Shown piece after piece: positions 36,171 to 44,701 of a stretch of 64,000 nucleotides of DNA (the first letter of the stretch is position 1; every line of letters starts with the position of its first letter). A model generated the notes under the pieces. It did not search any database, was not told the DNA's origin, and saw nothing but the letters and a program-made list of their open reading frames with translations. This stretch comes from Hyphomicrobiales bacterium (lineage in GTDB: Bacteria > Pseudomonadota > Alphaproteobacteria > Rhizobiales > Beijerinckiaceae), in contig JADJVD010000007.1 of the NCBI GenBank assembly GCA_016716745.1, positions 186,001 through 250,000 of the forward strand, given 5' to 3'. The translations under genes were made by a program, and so were the position numbers.

Positions 36171-36458
36171 AAGGCGAAAAATGGGCGAAGGAAACGTTTT
36201 GGGCGGCTCCAAAAAATACCGCAAATCGGCCCGAAATATGCGCGCAACATTATGATGGATAGTTTCGACGATCGATTTATGGATTGTTTTGCGATTGATT
36301 CCAGAATTAAGAAATTAATCCCTATATTAGAATTGCCGAATGAGTCGGACTATTGCGAGCAGGAAAAGCATCTACAGTTGTTGGCTAAGAAATTAAAAGT
36401 ATCTGGATGGTGCCTTGATCGCATATTGTATAAGTATCATAAGGAACTTTGTTCGTAG
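36171..36458 (+). pseudogene. AT-rich 3' fragment of an HhH-GPD DNA glycosylase gene
   Basis: After the ABC gene, base composition drops abruptly to AT-rich from about 36170 to 36460. The open frame reads as a helix-hairpin-helix segment (KIPQIGPKYARNIMMD) followed by FAIDSRIKKLI. This order matches the HhH-GPD catalytic core of base-excision glycosylases: Lys in GPK corresponds to the endonuclease III catalytic Lys, and the Asp in IDSR to its Asp, 21 residues later. The C-terminus VSGWCLDRILYKYHKEL also fits. The N-terminal domain and a start are absent; the in-frame GC-rich lead-in overlaps the end of the ABC gene and is unrelated. Most likely the leftover end of a transferred gene. The identification rests on motif reading only. 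Confidence 0.55.
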
Positions 36459-36491
36459 GGACGCAGCATTCGGGTGACGTCGAGATGTGAG

Positions 36492-36514
36492 GCGAGCCGG
36501 AGGCTCGCGGTCCG
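36492..36514. repeat. Palindromic repeat family C, single copy
   Basis: A 23-base unit starting GCGAGCCGGAGGCTCGC and ending GGTCCG, identical to 49676-49698 and inverted at 49613-49635. The first 17 bases form a hairpin. It lies in the 491-base gap between the ABC gene and the PhnB-like gene, just after the AT-rich fragment. Confidence 0.85.
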
Positions 36515-36615
36515 TGGCGCGCAAGGCAGCGTTGCGCCGGGTTGCCCTCGGCCTCTCCTGCGCTAGGTCAGCGCGTTCATGCGCCGTATCGGCGATCCGA
36601 ACGTGGAGACCAGAC

Positions 36616-37131
36616 ATGACGAGCTCGAATTCTTCGACCGCCAGCCGGTCGACCTTCGACACTTCGACCATCACGCCCTGCCTGTGGTTCGACGGAAACG
36701 CCGAGGAGGCGGCGCGCTATTACGTCTCGCTTCTGCCCGACAGCCGGATGGACGCCGTGCACCGCGCGCCGGGCGATTATCCGTCCGGCAAGGCCGGCGA
36801 CGTGCTGACCGTCGAGTTCACGCTGATGGGGCGCCCGTTCCTCGGCCTGAACGGCGGGCCGCATTTCAAGTTCAACGAGGCGATCTCGCTGATGATCCCT
36901 GTGGAGACGCAGGCGGAGGTGGATCGCCTGTCCGACGCGCTGTCGGCCCATCCCGAGGCCGAGCAATGCGGCTGGGTGAAGGATCGCTACGGCCTGTCCT
37001 GGCAGATCGTGCCGATGCGCCTGATGCAGCTCATGGGCGATTCGGATGGCGCGCGCGCTCGCCGGGTGTTCAACGCGATGATGGAGATGAAGCGCATCGA
37101 CATCGCCGCCGTCGAGCGCGCGGCGGCCTGA
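36616..37131 (+). CDS. VOC superfamily protein, PhnB-like (3-demethylubiquinone methyltransferase-type domain)
   Basis: A 171-residue glyoxalase/vicinal-oxygen-chelate fold protein of the PhnB-like family (Pfam name 3-dmu-9_3-mt). Residues about 19-40 (ITPCLWFDGNAEEAARYYVS) form the first beta-alpha unit; FLGLNGGPHFKFNEAISLMI and WVKDRYGLSWQIVPMRL are diagnostic of this subgroup. The ATG at 36616 follows GGAGA at good spacing. It is upstream of proS with a 142-base gap. The biochemical activity is unknown; the Pfam name reflects old annotation rather than a shown reaction. Confidence 0.88.
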   Translation: MTSSNSSTASRSTFDTSTITPCLWFDGNAEEAARYYVSLLPDSRMDAVHRAPGDYPSGKAGDVLTVEFTLMGRPFLGLNGGPHFKFNEAISLMIPVETQAEVDRLSDALSAHPEAEQCGWVKDRYGLSWQIVPMRLMQLMGDSDGARARRVFNAMMEMKRIDIAAVERAAA

Positions 37132-37273
37132 GCGCGTCGGCGGCGGGCCTTCGCCGCGCCGCCGCCTTGTTTTTTGCACTGCATTACGCTTGTGTGGCGC
37201 CCCTCGCCGGGGCGCCCTCCGGCGCGCCGATTCGCGCGCGCCGACGCCCCGTCCACCGGAGCGTCCGTCCGCC

Positions 37274-38596
37274 ATGCGCCTGTCGCGATATTTTCTGCCG
37301 ATCCTGAAGGAAAACCCCAAGGAGGCGGAAATCGTCTCCCATCGCCTCATGCTGCGGGCGGGGATGATCCGTCAGGAATCGGCCGGCATCTACGCCTGGC
37401 TGCCGCTCGGCCTGAAGGTTCTCAACAAGATCAACGGCATCGTGCGGCAGGAGCAGAACCGCTCCGGGGCCGTCGAGGTGCTGATGCCGACCATCCAGTC
37501 GGCCGATCTGTGGCGCGAAAGCGGGCGTTACGACGACTACGGCAAGGAGATGCTGCGCATCAAGGACCGGCACGAGCGCGACATGCTCTACGGCCCGACC
37601 AACGAGGAGATGATCACGGAGATCTTCCGCGCCTATGTGCGCAGCTACAAGGATCTGCCGCTCAATCTCTACCACATCCAGTGGAAGTTCCGCGACGAGG
37701 TGCGCCCGCGCTTCGGCGTCATGCGCGGCCGCGAATTCCTGATGAAGGACGCCTATTCCTTCGATCTCGACTACGAGGGCGCGCGCCACGCCTACAACAA
37801 GATGTTCGTGGCCTATCTGCGCACCTTCAAGCGCCTCGGCCTGACCGCGATTCCGATGGTGGCGGACACCGGGCCCATCGGCGGCAATCTCAGCCACGAA
37901 TTCATCGTGCTGGCGCCGACCGGCGAGAGCGAGGTGTTCTCGCACAGGGACTATCTGTCCTTCGACACGCCGCCGGCGGACATCGACTTCGACGACAAGG
38001 CCGCCGTTCAGGCGGTGGTCGACAAGTGGACGTCGCTCTACGCGGCGACCGACGAGAAGCACGACGCGGCGGCCTTCGCTCAGGTGCCGGCCGAGGCGCA
38101 GGTCTCGGCGCGCGGCATCGAGGTCGGCCACATCTTCTATTTCGGCACGAAATACTCCGCGCCGATGAAGGCGGTGGTGAACGGGCCGGACGGCAAGGAG
38201 CACGCCGTCCATATGGGCTCGTACGGCATCGGCCCCTCGCGCCTCGTTGCCGCGCTGATCGAGGCGAACCACGACGAGAACGGCATCATCTGGCCGCAGT
38301 CCGTCGCGCCCTTCAAGGTGGGCCTCGCCAATCTGAAGGTCGGCGACGCGGCGACCGACGCGGCCTGCGCCGATCTCTACGCCAAACTCGGCAAGGCCGG
38401 CGTCGACGTGCTCTACGACGATCGCGACGAGCGTCCGGGCGCGAAATTCGCCACGCTCGATCTCATCGGCCTGCCATGGCAGGTCGTCGTCGGGCCGAAG
38501 GGCCTCGCCGAAGGCAAGGTCGAGGTGAAGAACCGCCGCACCGGCGAGCGCCAGTCGCTCACCCCCGAGGCCGCGCTCAACCTGCTGACGGCGTGA
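37274..38596 (+). CDS. proS: Prolyl-tRNA synthetase, short alphaproteobacterial form
   Basis: Charges tRNA-Pro. The 440-residue product lacks the roughly 180-residue editing insertion of the E. coli-type enzyme, as is usual in alphaproteobacteria. Class II motifs are visible: GMIRQESAGIYAWLPLGLKV (motif 1, about 40-60), YHIQWKFRDEVRPRFGVMRG (motif 2, about 135-155), and HMGSYGIGPSRLVAALIE (motif 3, about 315). The C-terminal anticodon-binding domain follows. The ATG at 37274 is chosen because MRLSRYFLPILKE is the family N-terminus. lolC follows four bases after the stop, giving a proS-lolC-lolD operon. Confidence 0.96.
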   Translation: MRLSRYFLPILKENPKEAEIVSHRLMLRAGMIRQESAGIYAWLPLGLKVLNKINGIVRQEQNRSGAVEVLMPTIQSADLWRESGRYDDYGKEMLRIKDRHERDMLYGPTNEEMITEIFRAYVRSYKDLPLNLYHIQWKFRDEVRPRFGVMRGREFLMKDAYSFDLDYEGARHAYNKMFVAYLRTFKRLGLTAIPMVADTGPIGGNLSHEFIVLAPTGESEVFSHRDYLSFDTPPADIDFDDKAAVQAVVDKWTSLYAATDEKHDAAAFAQVPAEAQVSARGIEVGHIFYFGTKYSAPMKAVVNGPDGKEHAVHMGSYGIGPSRLVAALIEANHDENGIIWPQSVAPFKVGLANLKVGDAATDAACADLYAKLGKAGVDVLYDDRDERPGAKFATLDLIGLPWQVVVGPKGLAEGKVEVKNRRTGERQSLTPEAALNLLTA

Positions 38597-38600
38597 GCGC

Positions 38601-39917
38601 ATGAACGAGGCGACCACGGCGACGACGCAGGCGGCGAGCGCCGTCGAGGCGCAGGGCGACAAGGGCGGCCGCCTGTTCGCGCCCTTCGAGTGGATGGTGG
38701 CGCTGCGCTATGTGCGGCCGCGCCGCTCCACCGGCTTCGTGTCGGTGCTGGCGGTGCTGTCGTTCCTCGGCGTCATGCTCGGCGTGGCGCAGCTCATCGT
38801 CGTCATGTCGGTGATGAACGGCTTCCGCAAGGAGCTGCTGGACAAGATCATCGGCGTCAACGGACACGTCTTCATCCAGGCGGCCGAGACGCCGCTGACC
38901 GATTACGACGAGGTGACGAGCCGCGTCGCCAAGGTGAAGGGCGTCACCATCGTCCTGCCGATGATCGAGGGGCAGGCGCTCGCCTCCTCGCCCTACCAGT
39001 CGAGCGGCGTGCTGGTGCGCGGCGTGCGCGAGAACGATCTGAAGCGCCTGCCGGGCATCGCCGGCAATGTGAAGCTCGGCACGCTCGACGATTTCGACAA
39101 GGAGGGCGGCGTCGCCATCGGCCAGCGCCTCGCCGACCAGCTCAGCCTGCGCATCGGCGACTCGATCACCCTCGTCTCGCCGAAGGGCGCGCAGACCCCG
39201 TTCGGCACCGCGCCGCGCATCAAGTCCTACCCGGTCAACGCGATCTTCCAGATCGGCATGAGCGAATTCGACGGCACCTTCGTCTACATGCCGCTCGAGG
39301 AGGCGCAGAGCTATTTCAACAAGGACGGCGAGGCGACGCTGATCGAGGCCTTCGTGCAGGATCCCGACCGGATGGACGCGGTGCGCGCCGAACTCGACGC
39401 CACCATCGGCCGCCCGGCGATCCTGACCGACTGGCGCCAGCGCAACCGCACCTTCTTCGACGCGCTCTCGGTCGAGCGCAGCGTGATGTTCATGATCCTG
39501 ACGATGAACATCATCGTCTCGGCCCTCGGCATCATCTCCGGCCTCGTCATGCTGGTGAAGGACAAGGGCAGGGCGATCGGCGTGCTGCGCACGATGGGCG
39601 CGACGCGCGGCGCGGTGATGCGCGTCTTCCTGATCATCGGCGCGGCGATCGGCCTCGCCGGCACGGCGGCGGGCGTCGCCATCGGCCTGCTGATCGCCCG
39701 CAATCTCGAGGCGATCCGTAGCTTCCTGAACAAGGTGTTCGGTCTGAACCTCTTCCCGAAGGACCTGTATTTCCTGTCGCATCTGCCGTCCGAAGTGCGC
39801 GGCGCGGACGTGATGTGGGTGGTGCTGCTGGCCGTCGGCCTGAGTTTCCTTGCGACGCTCTATCCGTCATGGCGCGCGGCGCGGCTCGATCCGGTCGAAG
39901 CCCTGAGGTACGAGTGA
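38601..39917 (+). CDS. lolC: Lipoprotein-releasing ABC transporter permease LolC/LolE
   Basis: Permease of the system that extracts outer-membrane lipoproteins from the inner membrane. The 438-residue protein has the MacB/LolC layout: a first helix (about 47-72) preceded by FEWMVALRYVRPRRSTGFVS, a large periplasmic domain, then three helices (about 290-320, 335-365 and 395-420). The end is TLYPSWRAARLDPVEALRYE, typical of the family. Only one permease gene is present, so a homodimeric LolF-like arrangement is probable. Its stop overlaps the lolD start by one base (TGATG). Confidence 0.93.
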   Translation: MNEATTATTQAASAVEAQGDKGGRLFAPFEWMVALRYVRPRRSTGFVSVLAVLSFLGVMLGVAQLIVVMSVMNGFRKELLDKIIGVNGHVFIQAAETPLTDYDEVTSRVAKVKGVTIVLPMIEGQALASSPYQSSGVLVRGVRENDLKRLPGIAGNVKLGTLDDFDKEGGVAIGQRLADQLSLRIGDSITLVSPKGAQTPFGTAPRIKSYPVNAIFQIGMSEFDGTFVYMPLEEAQSYFNKDGEATLIEAFVQDPDRMDAVRAELDATIGRPAILTDWRQRNRTFFDALSVERSVMFMILTMNIIVSALGIISGLVMLVKDKGRAIGVLRTMGATRGAVMRVFLIIGAAIGLAGTAAGVAIGLLIARNLEAIRSFLNKVFGLNLFPKDLYFLSHLPSEVRGADVMWVVLLAVGLSFLATLYPSWRAARLDPVEALRYE

Positions 39918-40603
39918 TGAGCGCCGCCCCGAGCCTGACGCTGGCGCGCGTCGAGCGCCATTACGGCGACAAGAGCGGGCGCGTCGACGTGCTCCGCGGC
40001 GCCGATCTCGTCGTCTATCCCGGCCAGTCGGTCGCGCTGGTGGCGCCGTCCGGGGCCGGCAAATCGACGCTGCTGCATCTGGCGGGCCTCCTGGAAAAGC
40101 CGGACGCCGGCGAGGTGTTCATCGCGGACGCGGCCACCTCGACGATGAGCGACGACGCGCGCACGGCGCTGCGCCGCGCCCATATCGGCTTCGTCTACCA
40201 GTTCCATCATCTGCTGCCGGAGTTCTCGGCGGTCGAGAACATCGCGCTGCCGCAGATGATCCGGGGCCTGGCGAAGGCCGAGGCGCAATCGCGCGCACGC
40301 GAACTGCTCGCCTATCTCGGCCTCGCCGAACGCGCGACGCACCGGCCGGCGGAACTGTCGGGCGGCGAGCAGCAGCGCGTCGCCATCGCCCGCGCCGTCG
40401 CCAACGCGCCGGCGATCCTGCTGGCCGACGAGCCGACCGGCAATCTCGACCCGCGCACCGCCGACCATGTGTTCGGCACGCTGACGACGCTGGTCAAGGC
40501 GACGGGGCTGGCGGCGATCATCGCCACCCACAACATGGAGCTGGCCGCGCAGATGGATCGCCGCGTGACGATCCGCGACGGGCTGGTGGCCGAGCTGGAC
40601 TAG
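39917..40603 (+). CDS. lolD: Lipoprotein-releasing ABC transporter ATP-binding protein LolD
   Basis: A 228-residue ATPase that powers LolC/E. Walker A is APSGAGKSTLLHLAGLLEKP (about 43), the signature ELSGGEQQRVAIARAVANAP (about 147), Walker B ILLADEPTGNLD (about 170) and the H-loop IATHNMELA. LolD-typical HIGFVYQFHHLLPEFSAVEN is present. The start overlaps lolC, so translation is coupled. It ends four bases before the convergent PilZ gene. Confidence 0.95.
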   Translation: MSAAPSLTLARVERHYGDKSGRVDVLRGADLVVYPGQSVALVAPSGAGKSTLLHLAGLLEKPDAGEVFIADAATSTMSDDARTALRRAHIGFVYQFHHLLPEFSAVENIALPQMIRGLAKAEAQSRARELLAYLGLAERATHRPAELSGGEQQRVAIARAVANAPAILLADEPTGNLDPRTADHVFGTLTTLVKATGLAAIIATHNMELAAQMDRRVTIRDGLVAELD

Positions 40604-40607
40604 GCGA

Positions 40608-40994
40608 TCAGATCGCGCCTTCGCTCATCTCCGTGCGCATCGCGAGTTCGGCGCGCAGGAGCCGCAATTGCCGACGCAGGGAGGCGTTCTCCTGTTCGAG
40701 CCGGCGGATGCGCGCCTTCGGGTCGAGATCGTCGTCGACCGGCTTCTCCTGCTCGAACGCCACACCGACGCCGTCGCCGTGACGCCACACGACATGCGCC
40801 TTGTGGATGCGGTTCTTGCTGGGAATTTCGAGCGTGAAGTCCTGCGGGACGGGGATCTCCTCGTCGACGAGCAGCTTGGCGCCCTCGTTCGACAGATTGC
40901 GAATGTCGCAATCCGCCGACAGCGCGCCTTCGCCGAACAGCAGCCGCGCCGTGATGAAGGTGCGCGAGCGCTTGCCGGCGCGTTTCTCGGTCAT
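40608..40994 (-). CDS. PilZ domain protein with C-terminal coiled coil
   Basis: A 128-residue protein. Residues about 8-90 form a PilZ domain, a c-di-GMP-binding beta barrel: a basic cluster (KRAGKRSR) precedes ARLLFGEGALSADCDIRNLS, then NLSNEGAKLLV (the [D/N]xSxxG motif). The basic RxxxR half is only loosely matched. The C-terminal 40 residues (ARIRRLEQENASLRRQLRLL) form a leucine-containing coiled coil, suggesting dimerisation. It may regulate motility or envelope functions in response to c-di-GMP; the target is unknown. Convergent with lolD. Confidence 0.82.
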   Translation of the reverse strand: MTEKRAGKRSRTFITARLLFGEGALSADCDIRNLSNEGAKLLVDEEIPVPQDFTLEIPSKNRIHKAHVVWRHGDGVGVAFEQEKPVDDDLDPKARIRRLEQENASLRRQLRLLRAELAMRTEMSEGAI

Positions 40995-41064
40995 CGTTCG
41001 TCTCGCAAGACAGTGATCCGCCGGTATCCTCGCGCGGCGGGGTTAAGGAGCCGTGTCCGCAGGC

Positions 41065-41098
41065 AAAAAAATGGCTCCGACGATGATCGTCGGAGCCA
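41065..41098 (-). terminator. Rho-independent terminator of the recG-GNAT operon
   Basis: A perfect 13-base-pair hairpin with a one-base centre (41072-41098, TGGCTCCGACGAT then G then its complement) is followed on the minus strand by a run of T (41071-41065). It sits about 110 bases beyond the stop of the GNAT gene, in the correct orientation to end transcription from recG and GNAT. Confidence 0.85.
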
Positions 41099-41206
41099 GG
41101 CTCTTCAGTCGGGGAGGGTATTCCTCAGGCCCGGTCAGCATCGCGCCAGGCGCCTTTCCGACTCCTTTCGCGCCGCGCATCCGCTTCGAGGATGGCGCAT
41201 GAGCGG

Positions 41207-41716
41207 TTAAGCCGGTCGCGACAATTCGCGCCGCATCAGCCGCGCCTCGCCGCCGTAGCAGGCCGAAAGCCGTTCGCCGGCGGCGACCGGCCGAAAGCCC
41301 AGCTTCGCCCAGAACGGCGCCGAGCCGCTGACGGCGACAAGTTCGATCGCAGGCAGGCGGGCGAGGCGCGCCACAGCGACGAGACGCGTCAGGGCGGCCG
41401 TCCCGGCGCCGCCGCCGCGCGCGCGGGGCGCAAGACACAGATCGTGCAGGAACAGCGCGTCGGCCTGCGCCGGCAACGCGCCGAGCGGCGCGTCGAGCTT
41501 GGGCGGCGCGCCGCCGCGCCAGGGGTGGCTCAGCGCATATCCGGCGACGCCGCCCCCTTTGACGAAGGTCAGGCAGCCGTTCGGAAACAGCTCGAACTTT
41601 TCCGTGAAAACCTCTGGTCGTTCTACGAAATTCGCATGCACGGCATTGCCGAGAGCGACGACGCCGGGCAGATCGTCGGCGCGCATCGGCCGCCAGCGCG
41701 GGGATGAGCCGGCCAT
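41207..41716 (-). CDS. GNAT family N-acetyltransferase
   Basis: A 169-residue acetyltransferase. The N-terminus RPMRADDLPGVVALGNAVH is the first GNAT beta-alpha unit. LHDLCLAPRARGGGAGTAAL (about 98) is the acetyl-CoA pyrophosphate loop, and ELVAVSGSAPFWAKLGFRPV (about 130) the last strand and helix. It begins two bases after the recG stop on the same strand, so the two are co-transcribed; the strong terminator at 41065-41098 ends the unit. The substrate is unknown. Confidence 0.85.
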   Translation of the reverse strand: MAGSSPRWRPMRADDLPGVVALGNAVHANFVERPEVFTEKFELFPNGCLTFVKGGGVAGYALSHPWRGGAPPKLDAPLGALPAQADALFLHDLCLAPRARGGGAGTAALTRLVAVARLARLPAIELVAVSGSAPFWAKLGFRPVAAGERLSACYGGEARLMRRELSRPA

Positions 41717-41718
41717 CG

Positions 41719-43824
41719 TCAGCCCGCCCGGATCAGCCGCACGGCGGCGTCGCGCTCGAACAGGTAGAGCAGGGCGCGCAGCGCCTCCCCGCGCGGCCCT
41801 TCGAGACCTGGATCGCGCTCGAGGACCAGCCGCGCCTCCTTGCGCGCCGGTTCGAGCAACGCGCCGTGGATCTCCGGCTGCGCCAGCCTGAAGCCGGGCA
41901 GGCCGGATTGGCGCGCGCCGAGCACGTCGCCCTCGCCGCGCAGACGCAAATCCTCCTCGGCGATGCGGAACCCGTCCTCCGTCTCGCGCATGATGGCGAT
42001 GCGCGCCTCGCCCGCCTCCGACAGCGGGCCCTTGTAGAGCAGCAGGCAGGTCGAGGCGCCGGCCCCGCGCCCGACGCGGCCGCGCAACTGGTGCAATTGC
42101 GCCAGACCGAACCGCTCGGCGTGCTCGATCACCATGATGGTGGCCTGCGGCACGTCGACGCCGACCTCGACGACCGTGGTGGCGACCAGCACCTGCGTGT
42201 CGCCGCGCTGGAAGGCCTCCATCGCCGCGTCCTTGGCGGCGCCCTTCATCTTGCCGTGCACGAGGCCTACGCGCGCCGCGCCGAAATGCTGGACGAGATC
42301 GGCGTGGCGGTCCTCGGCGGCGGCGAGATCGCTCGTCTCGCTCTCGGAAACGAGCGGGCAGATCCAGTAGCAACACCGGCCCGCCTGAATCGCGCGGCCG
42401 ACGGCGGCGACCACCTCCCCGAGCCGCTCCTGCGAGACAGCGCGCGTGTCGATCGGCTGTCGGCCGGGCGGTTTCTCGTGCAGGTTCGAGACGTCCATGT
42501 CGCCAAAATAGGTGAGGACGAGCGTGCGCGGGATCGGCGTCGCCGTCATCACCAGCACGTCCACCGCCTCGCCCTTGGCGCCGAGCGCTAGGCGCTGATG
42601 CACGCCGAAACGGTGCTGTTCGTCGACGACCGCCAGACCGAGATCGCGGAACGCCACCTCGTCCTGAAACAGCGCGTGCGTGCCGATCAGGATGTCGATC
42701 TCGCCCGAGGCGAGGCCGGCGAGCGTGGCGCGCCGTTCGGACGCCTTGTCGCGTCCCGTCATCAGCGCGACGCGCATCCCGGCCGCTCCCGCCATAGGGC
42801 CCAGCCGCTCGTAATGCTGGCGCGCCAGAATCTCGGTCGGCGCCATCAGCGCGGCCTGTCGCCCGGCCTCGACGGCGCTCGCCATCGCCAGCAGCGCGAC
42901 GATGGTCTTGCCCGAGCCGACGTCGCCTTGCAGCAGGCGCAGCATCCGCTTGTCGGCGGCGAGGTCGGCGCGGATGTCGGCCAGCGCCTGCGTCTGCGCG
43001 CCGGTCAGCGCATAGGGCAGGGCCGCCACGATGCGCTCCGCGATGCGCCCGTCGCCGGCGCTGACGCGGCCCGCCGGCCGGCGCAGGCTGGCGCGCACCA
43101 GCGCCAGCGCGAGCTGGTTCGCCAGCATCTCGTCATAGGCGAGGCGCGCGCGGGCTGGCGCCTCGGGCGCCAGATCCTCAGGCGCGCGCGGCGCGTGCAG
43201 GGCGGCGAGCGCGGCGCGAAAATCCGGCCATCTCTTCTGCGCGAGAAAGGCCGGGTCGATCCACTCCGGCAGGTCGCGCAGGCGCGCGAGCGCGGCCTCG
43301 GCCGCTTTGGCGTAGATGCGCGGCGAGAGCCCCTCGGTCATCGGGTAGACGGGCTCGACCGGCGGCAGACGCTCGAGGCCGGCGGCGTCCAGCACCCGGT
43401 CGGGATGCACCATCTGGAGATGGCCGTCCCACAACTCCAGCTTGCCCGAGACCCAGCGCGTCGCCCCGAGCGGCAGCGCCTTCTCGATCCAGCCGTGATG
43501 GGCCAGAAAGAACACCAGTTCGACGTCGCCCGTCTCGTCCTCGACGACGACGCGCCAGGGGGCTCGCGAGCGGCGATTGCCGGGCGGGCGATGCTCGACG
43601 ACGCGCACCTCGAGCGTCGCCACCGCATCGCGCGGCGCGTCGGCGATCTTCGGCCGGTTGCGCCGGTCGATCCCGCCGGTCGGCAGGTGAAAGAGCACGT
43701 CGACGACGCGCGCCGTCCGCTCCGGGCCGACCAGCAGCTTGTCGAACAGCTTGGCGACCTTCGGCCCCACGCCCGGCAGGGCGGAGGCGGGCGCGAACAA
43801 CGGATCGAGCAAAGCAGGGCGCAT
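41719..43824 (-). CDS. recG: ATP-dependent DNA helicase RecG
   Basis: A 701-residue helicase that reverses stalled replication forks and processes branched DNA. The N-terminal wedge/OB domain (about 60-160) is followed by motor motifs: Walker A RLLQGDVGSGKTIVALLAMA (about 293), AVVDEQHRFGVHQR (DEQH box, about 400), MTATPIPRTLVLTYFGDMD, VHGKMKGAAKD and QLHQLRGRVGRGAGASTCLL (motif VI). The C-terminal GLPGFRLAQPEIHG resembles the RecG brace region. Full length. Divergent from the Ala/Lys-rich gene at 43962. Confidence 0.95.
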   Translation of the reverse strand: MRPALLDPLFAPASALPGVGPKVAKLFDKLLVGPERTARVVDVLFHLPTGGIDRRNRPKIADAPRDAVATLEVRVVEHRPPGNRRSRAPWRVVVEDETGDVELVFFLAHHGWIEKALPLGATRWVSGKLELWDGHLQMVHPDRVLDAAGLERLPPVEPVYPMTEGLSPRIYAKAAEAALARLRDLPEWIDPAFLAQKRWPDFRAALAALHAPRAPEDLAPEAPARARLAYDEMLANQLALALVRASLRRPAGRVSAGDGRIAERIVAALPYALTGAQTQALADIRADLAADKRMLRLLQGDVGSGKTIVALLAMASAVEAGRQAALMAPTEILARQHYERLGPMAGAAGMRVALMTGRDKASERRATLAGLASGEIDILIGTHALFQDEVAFRDLGLAVVDEQHRFGVHQRLALGAKGEAVDVLVMTATPIPRTLVLTYFGDMDVSNLHEKPPGRQPIDTRAVSQERLGEVVAAVGRAIQAGRCCYWICPLVSESETSDLAAAEDRHADLVQHFGAARVGLVHGKMKGAAKDAAMEAFQRGDTQVLVATTVVEVGVDVPQATIMVIEHAERFGLAQLHQLRGRVGRGAGASTCLLLYKGPLSEAGEARIAIMRETEDGFRIAEEDLRLRGEGDVLGARQSGLPGFRLAQPEIHGALLEPARKEARLVLERDPGLEGPRGEALRALLYLFERDAAVRLIRAG

Positions 43825-43961
43825 GGCGGCGCGACAATATCAGCGCGACGCCGGCCCGCCAGTCTCCGCGGCGGCGCGATTGGCGGCGTGAGCGCCGCGT
43901 CTTATCAAAAAAGCAACCCTTCGCGTCTACGCTTCATTCACCTTGTGGAGTATGCGTCGTC

Positions 43962-44628
43962 GTGAAGAAAGCCATTGTCGCGGCCCTCGTTCTTGGCTCG
44001 ATTGTCGCCTATCGCGTCGCATGGCGCAGCGGCGACGTCCCTCATATCGCCGATCTGGCGCCCGCCGCGCTGACGCAGGCGACCTCCGCCGCCGGCGCGG
44101 ACCACGGCGGCCGCCAGCGCTGCGGCCAGCGCCGCGGCGAGCGCCTTCTCGGCGCCCGTGACGCCGTCCCCGGCCACGACAGCTTCGCTCCAGCCGGCCC
44201 GAACCGCCGCGCCGGGGGACGACGCCATCGGCTCCCTTCTCGACAAATCCGGCAGGCCCGCGCTGGCCGCGCCCGCGAAACCGCCGGTGATCCGCACCGC
44301 GCCCGCCAAGTCCGCAGTGGCCAAACCCGAACCGGCCAAGCCGGCGGCGAAGGCCGCCTCGGTCAAAGCCGCCGGCAAGCCTTCGGCCTCCACGGCCGAC
44401 CGCGCCGCCGCCAAATCGAAAGCAGCGAGCGCCAAGACCGCTGGCGCCAAGACGGCGAGCGCCAGCATCGACGCGATCAAGGCCGATATGGCGAAGAAGG
44501 ACATGGCGAAGACCGCGCCCGCCAAGGTGACGGCGAAGATCGATCCCGCCCGACCCGTCCCGCCGAAGTCGATCCCGACGCCGGCCGCCAAGCCGGCAAG
44601 CAAGTCCGGCGCGAACACGACGAGCTGA
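43962..44628 (+). pseudogene. Ala/Lys-rich anchored protein, frame interrupted by one base
   Basis: The first frame begins with a GTG at 43962, with GTGGAG about 12 bases upstream. It encodes VKKAIVAALVLGSIVAYRVA, a short membrane anchor, and ATSAAGA. The natural continuation lies one base away: TTAAASAAASAAASAFSAPV and a 170-residue Ala/Lys/Pro-rich tail (repeated PAK and KAA units, DAIKADMAKKDMAKTAP) ending at 44628. Removing one base near 44099-44101 joins the two into about 221 residues. No known domain; low complexity prevents a functional call. Probably a sequencing slip in a GC run, but pseudogenisation is possible. Confidence 0.55.
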
Positions 44629-44701
44629 AGCCGCGCCCGATCCCGTTTACGCCGGATCAACCGGCGGCCCCTAATCTGTCGCGCCAGCGATCGGGGGGCT
44701 T

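Noticed and set aside
34004..36250. A 748-codon minus-strand frame opposite the ABC exporter
   Set aside because: The plus strand has all ABC motifs; the opposite frame is His/Asp/Arg-rich noise.
41099..41206. Short minus-strand frame running through the terminator palindrome
   Set aside because: Its end is encoded by the hairpin and T run of a convincing terminator; it has no ribosome-binding site and overlaps the GNAT gene out of frame.
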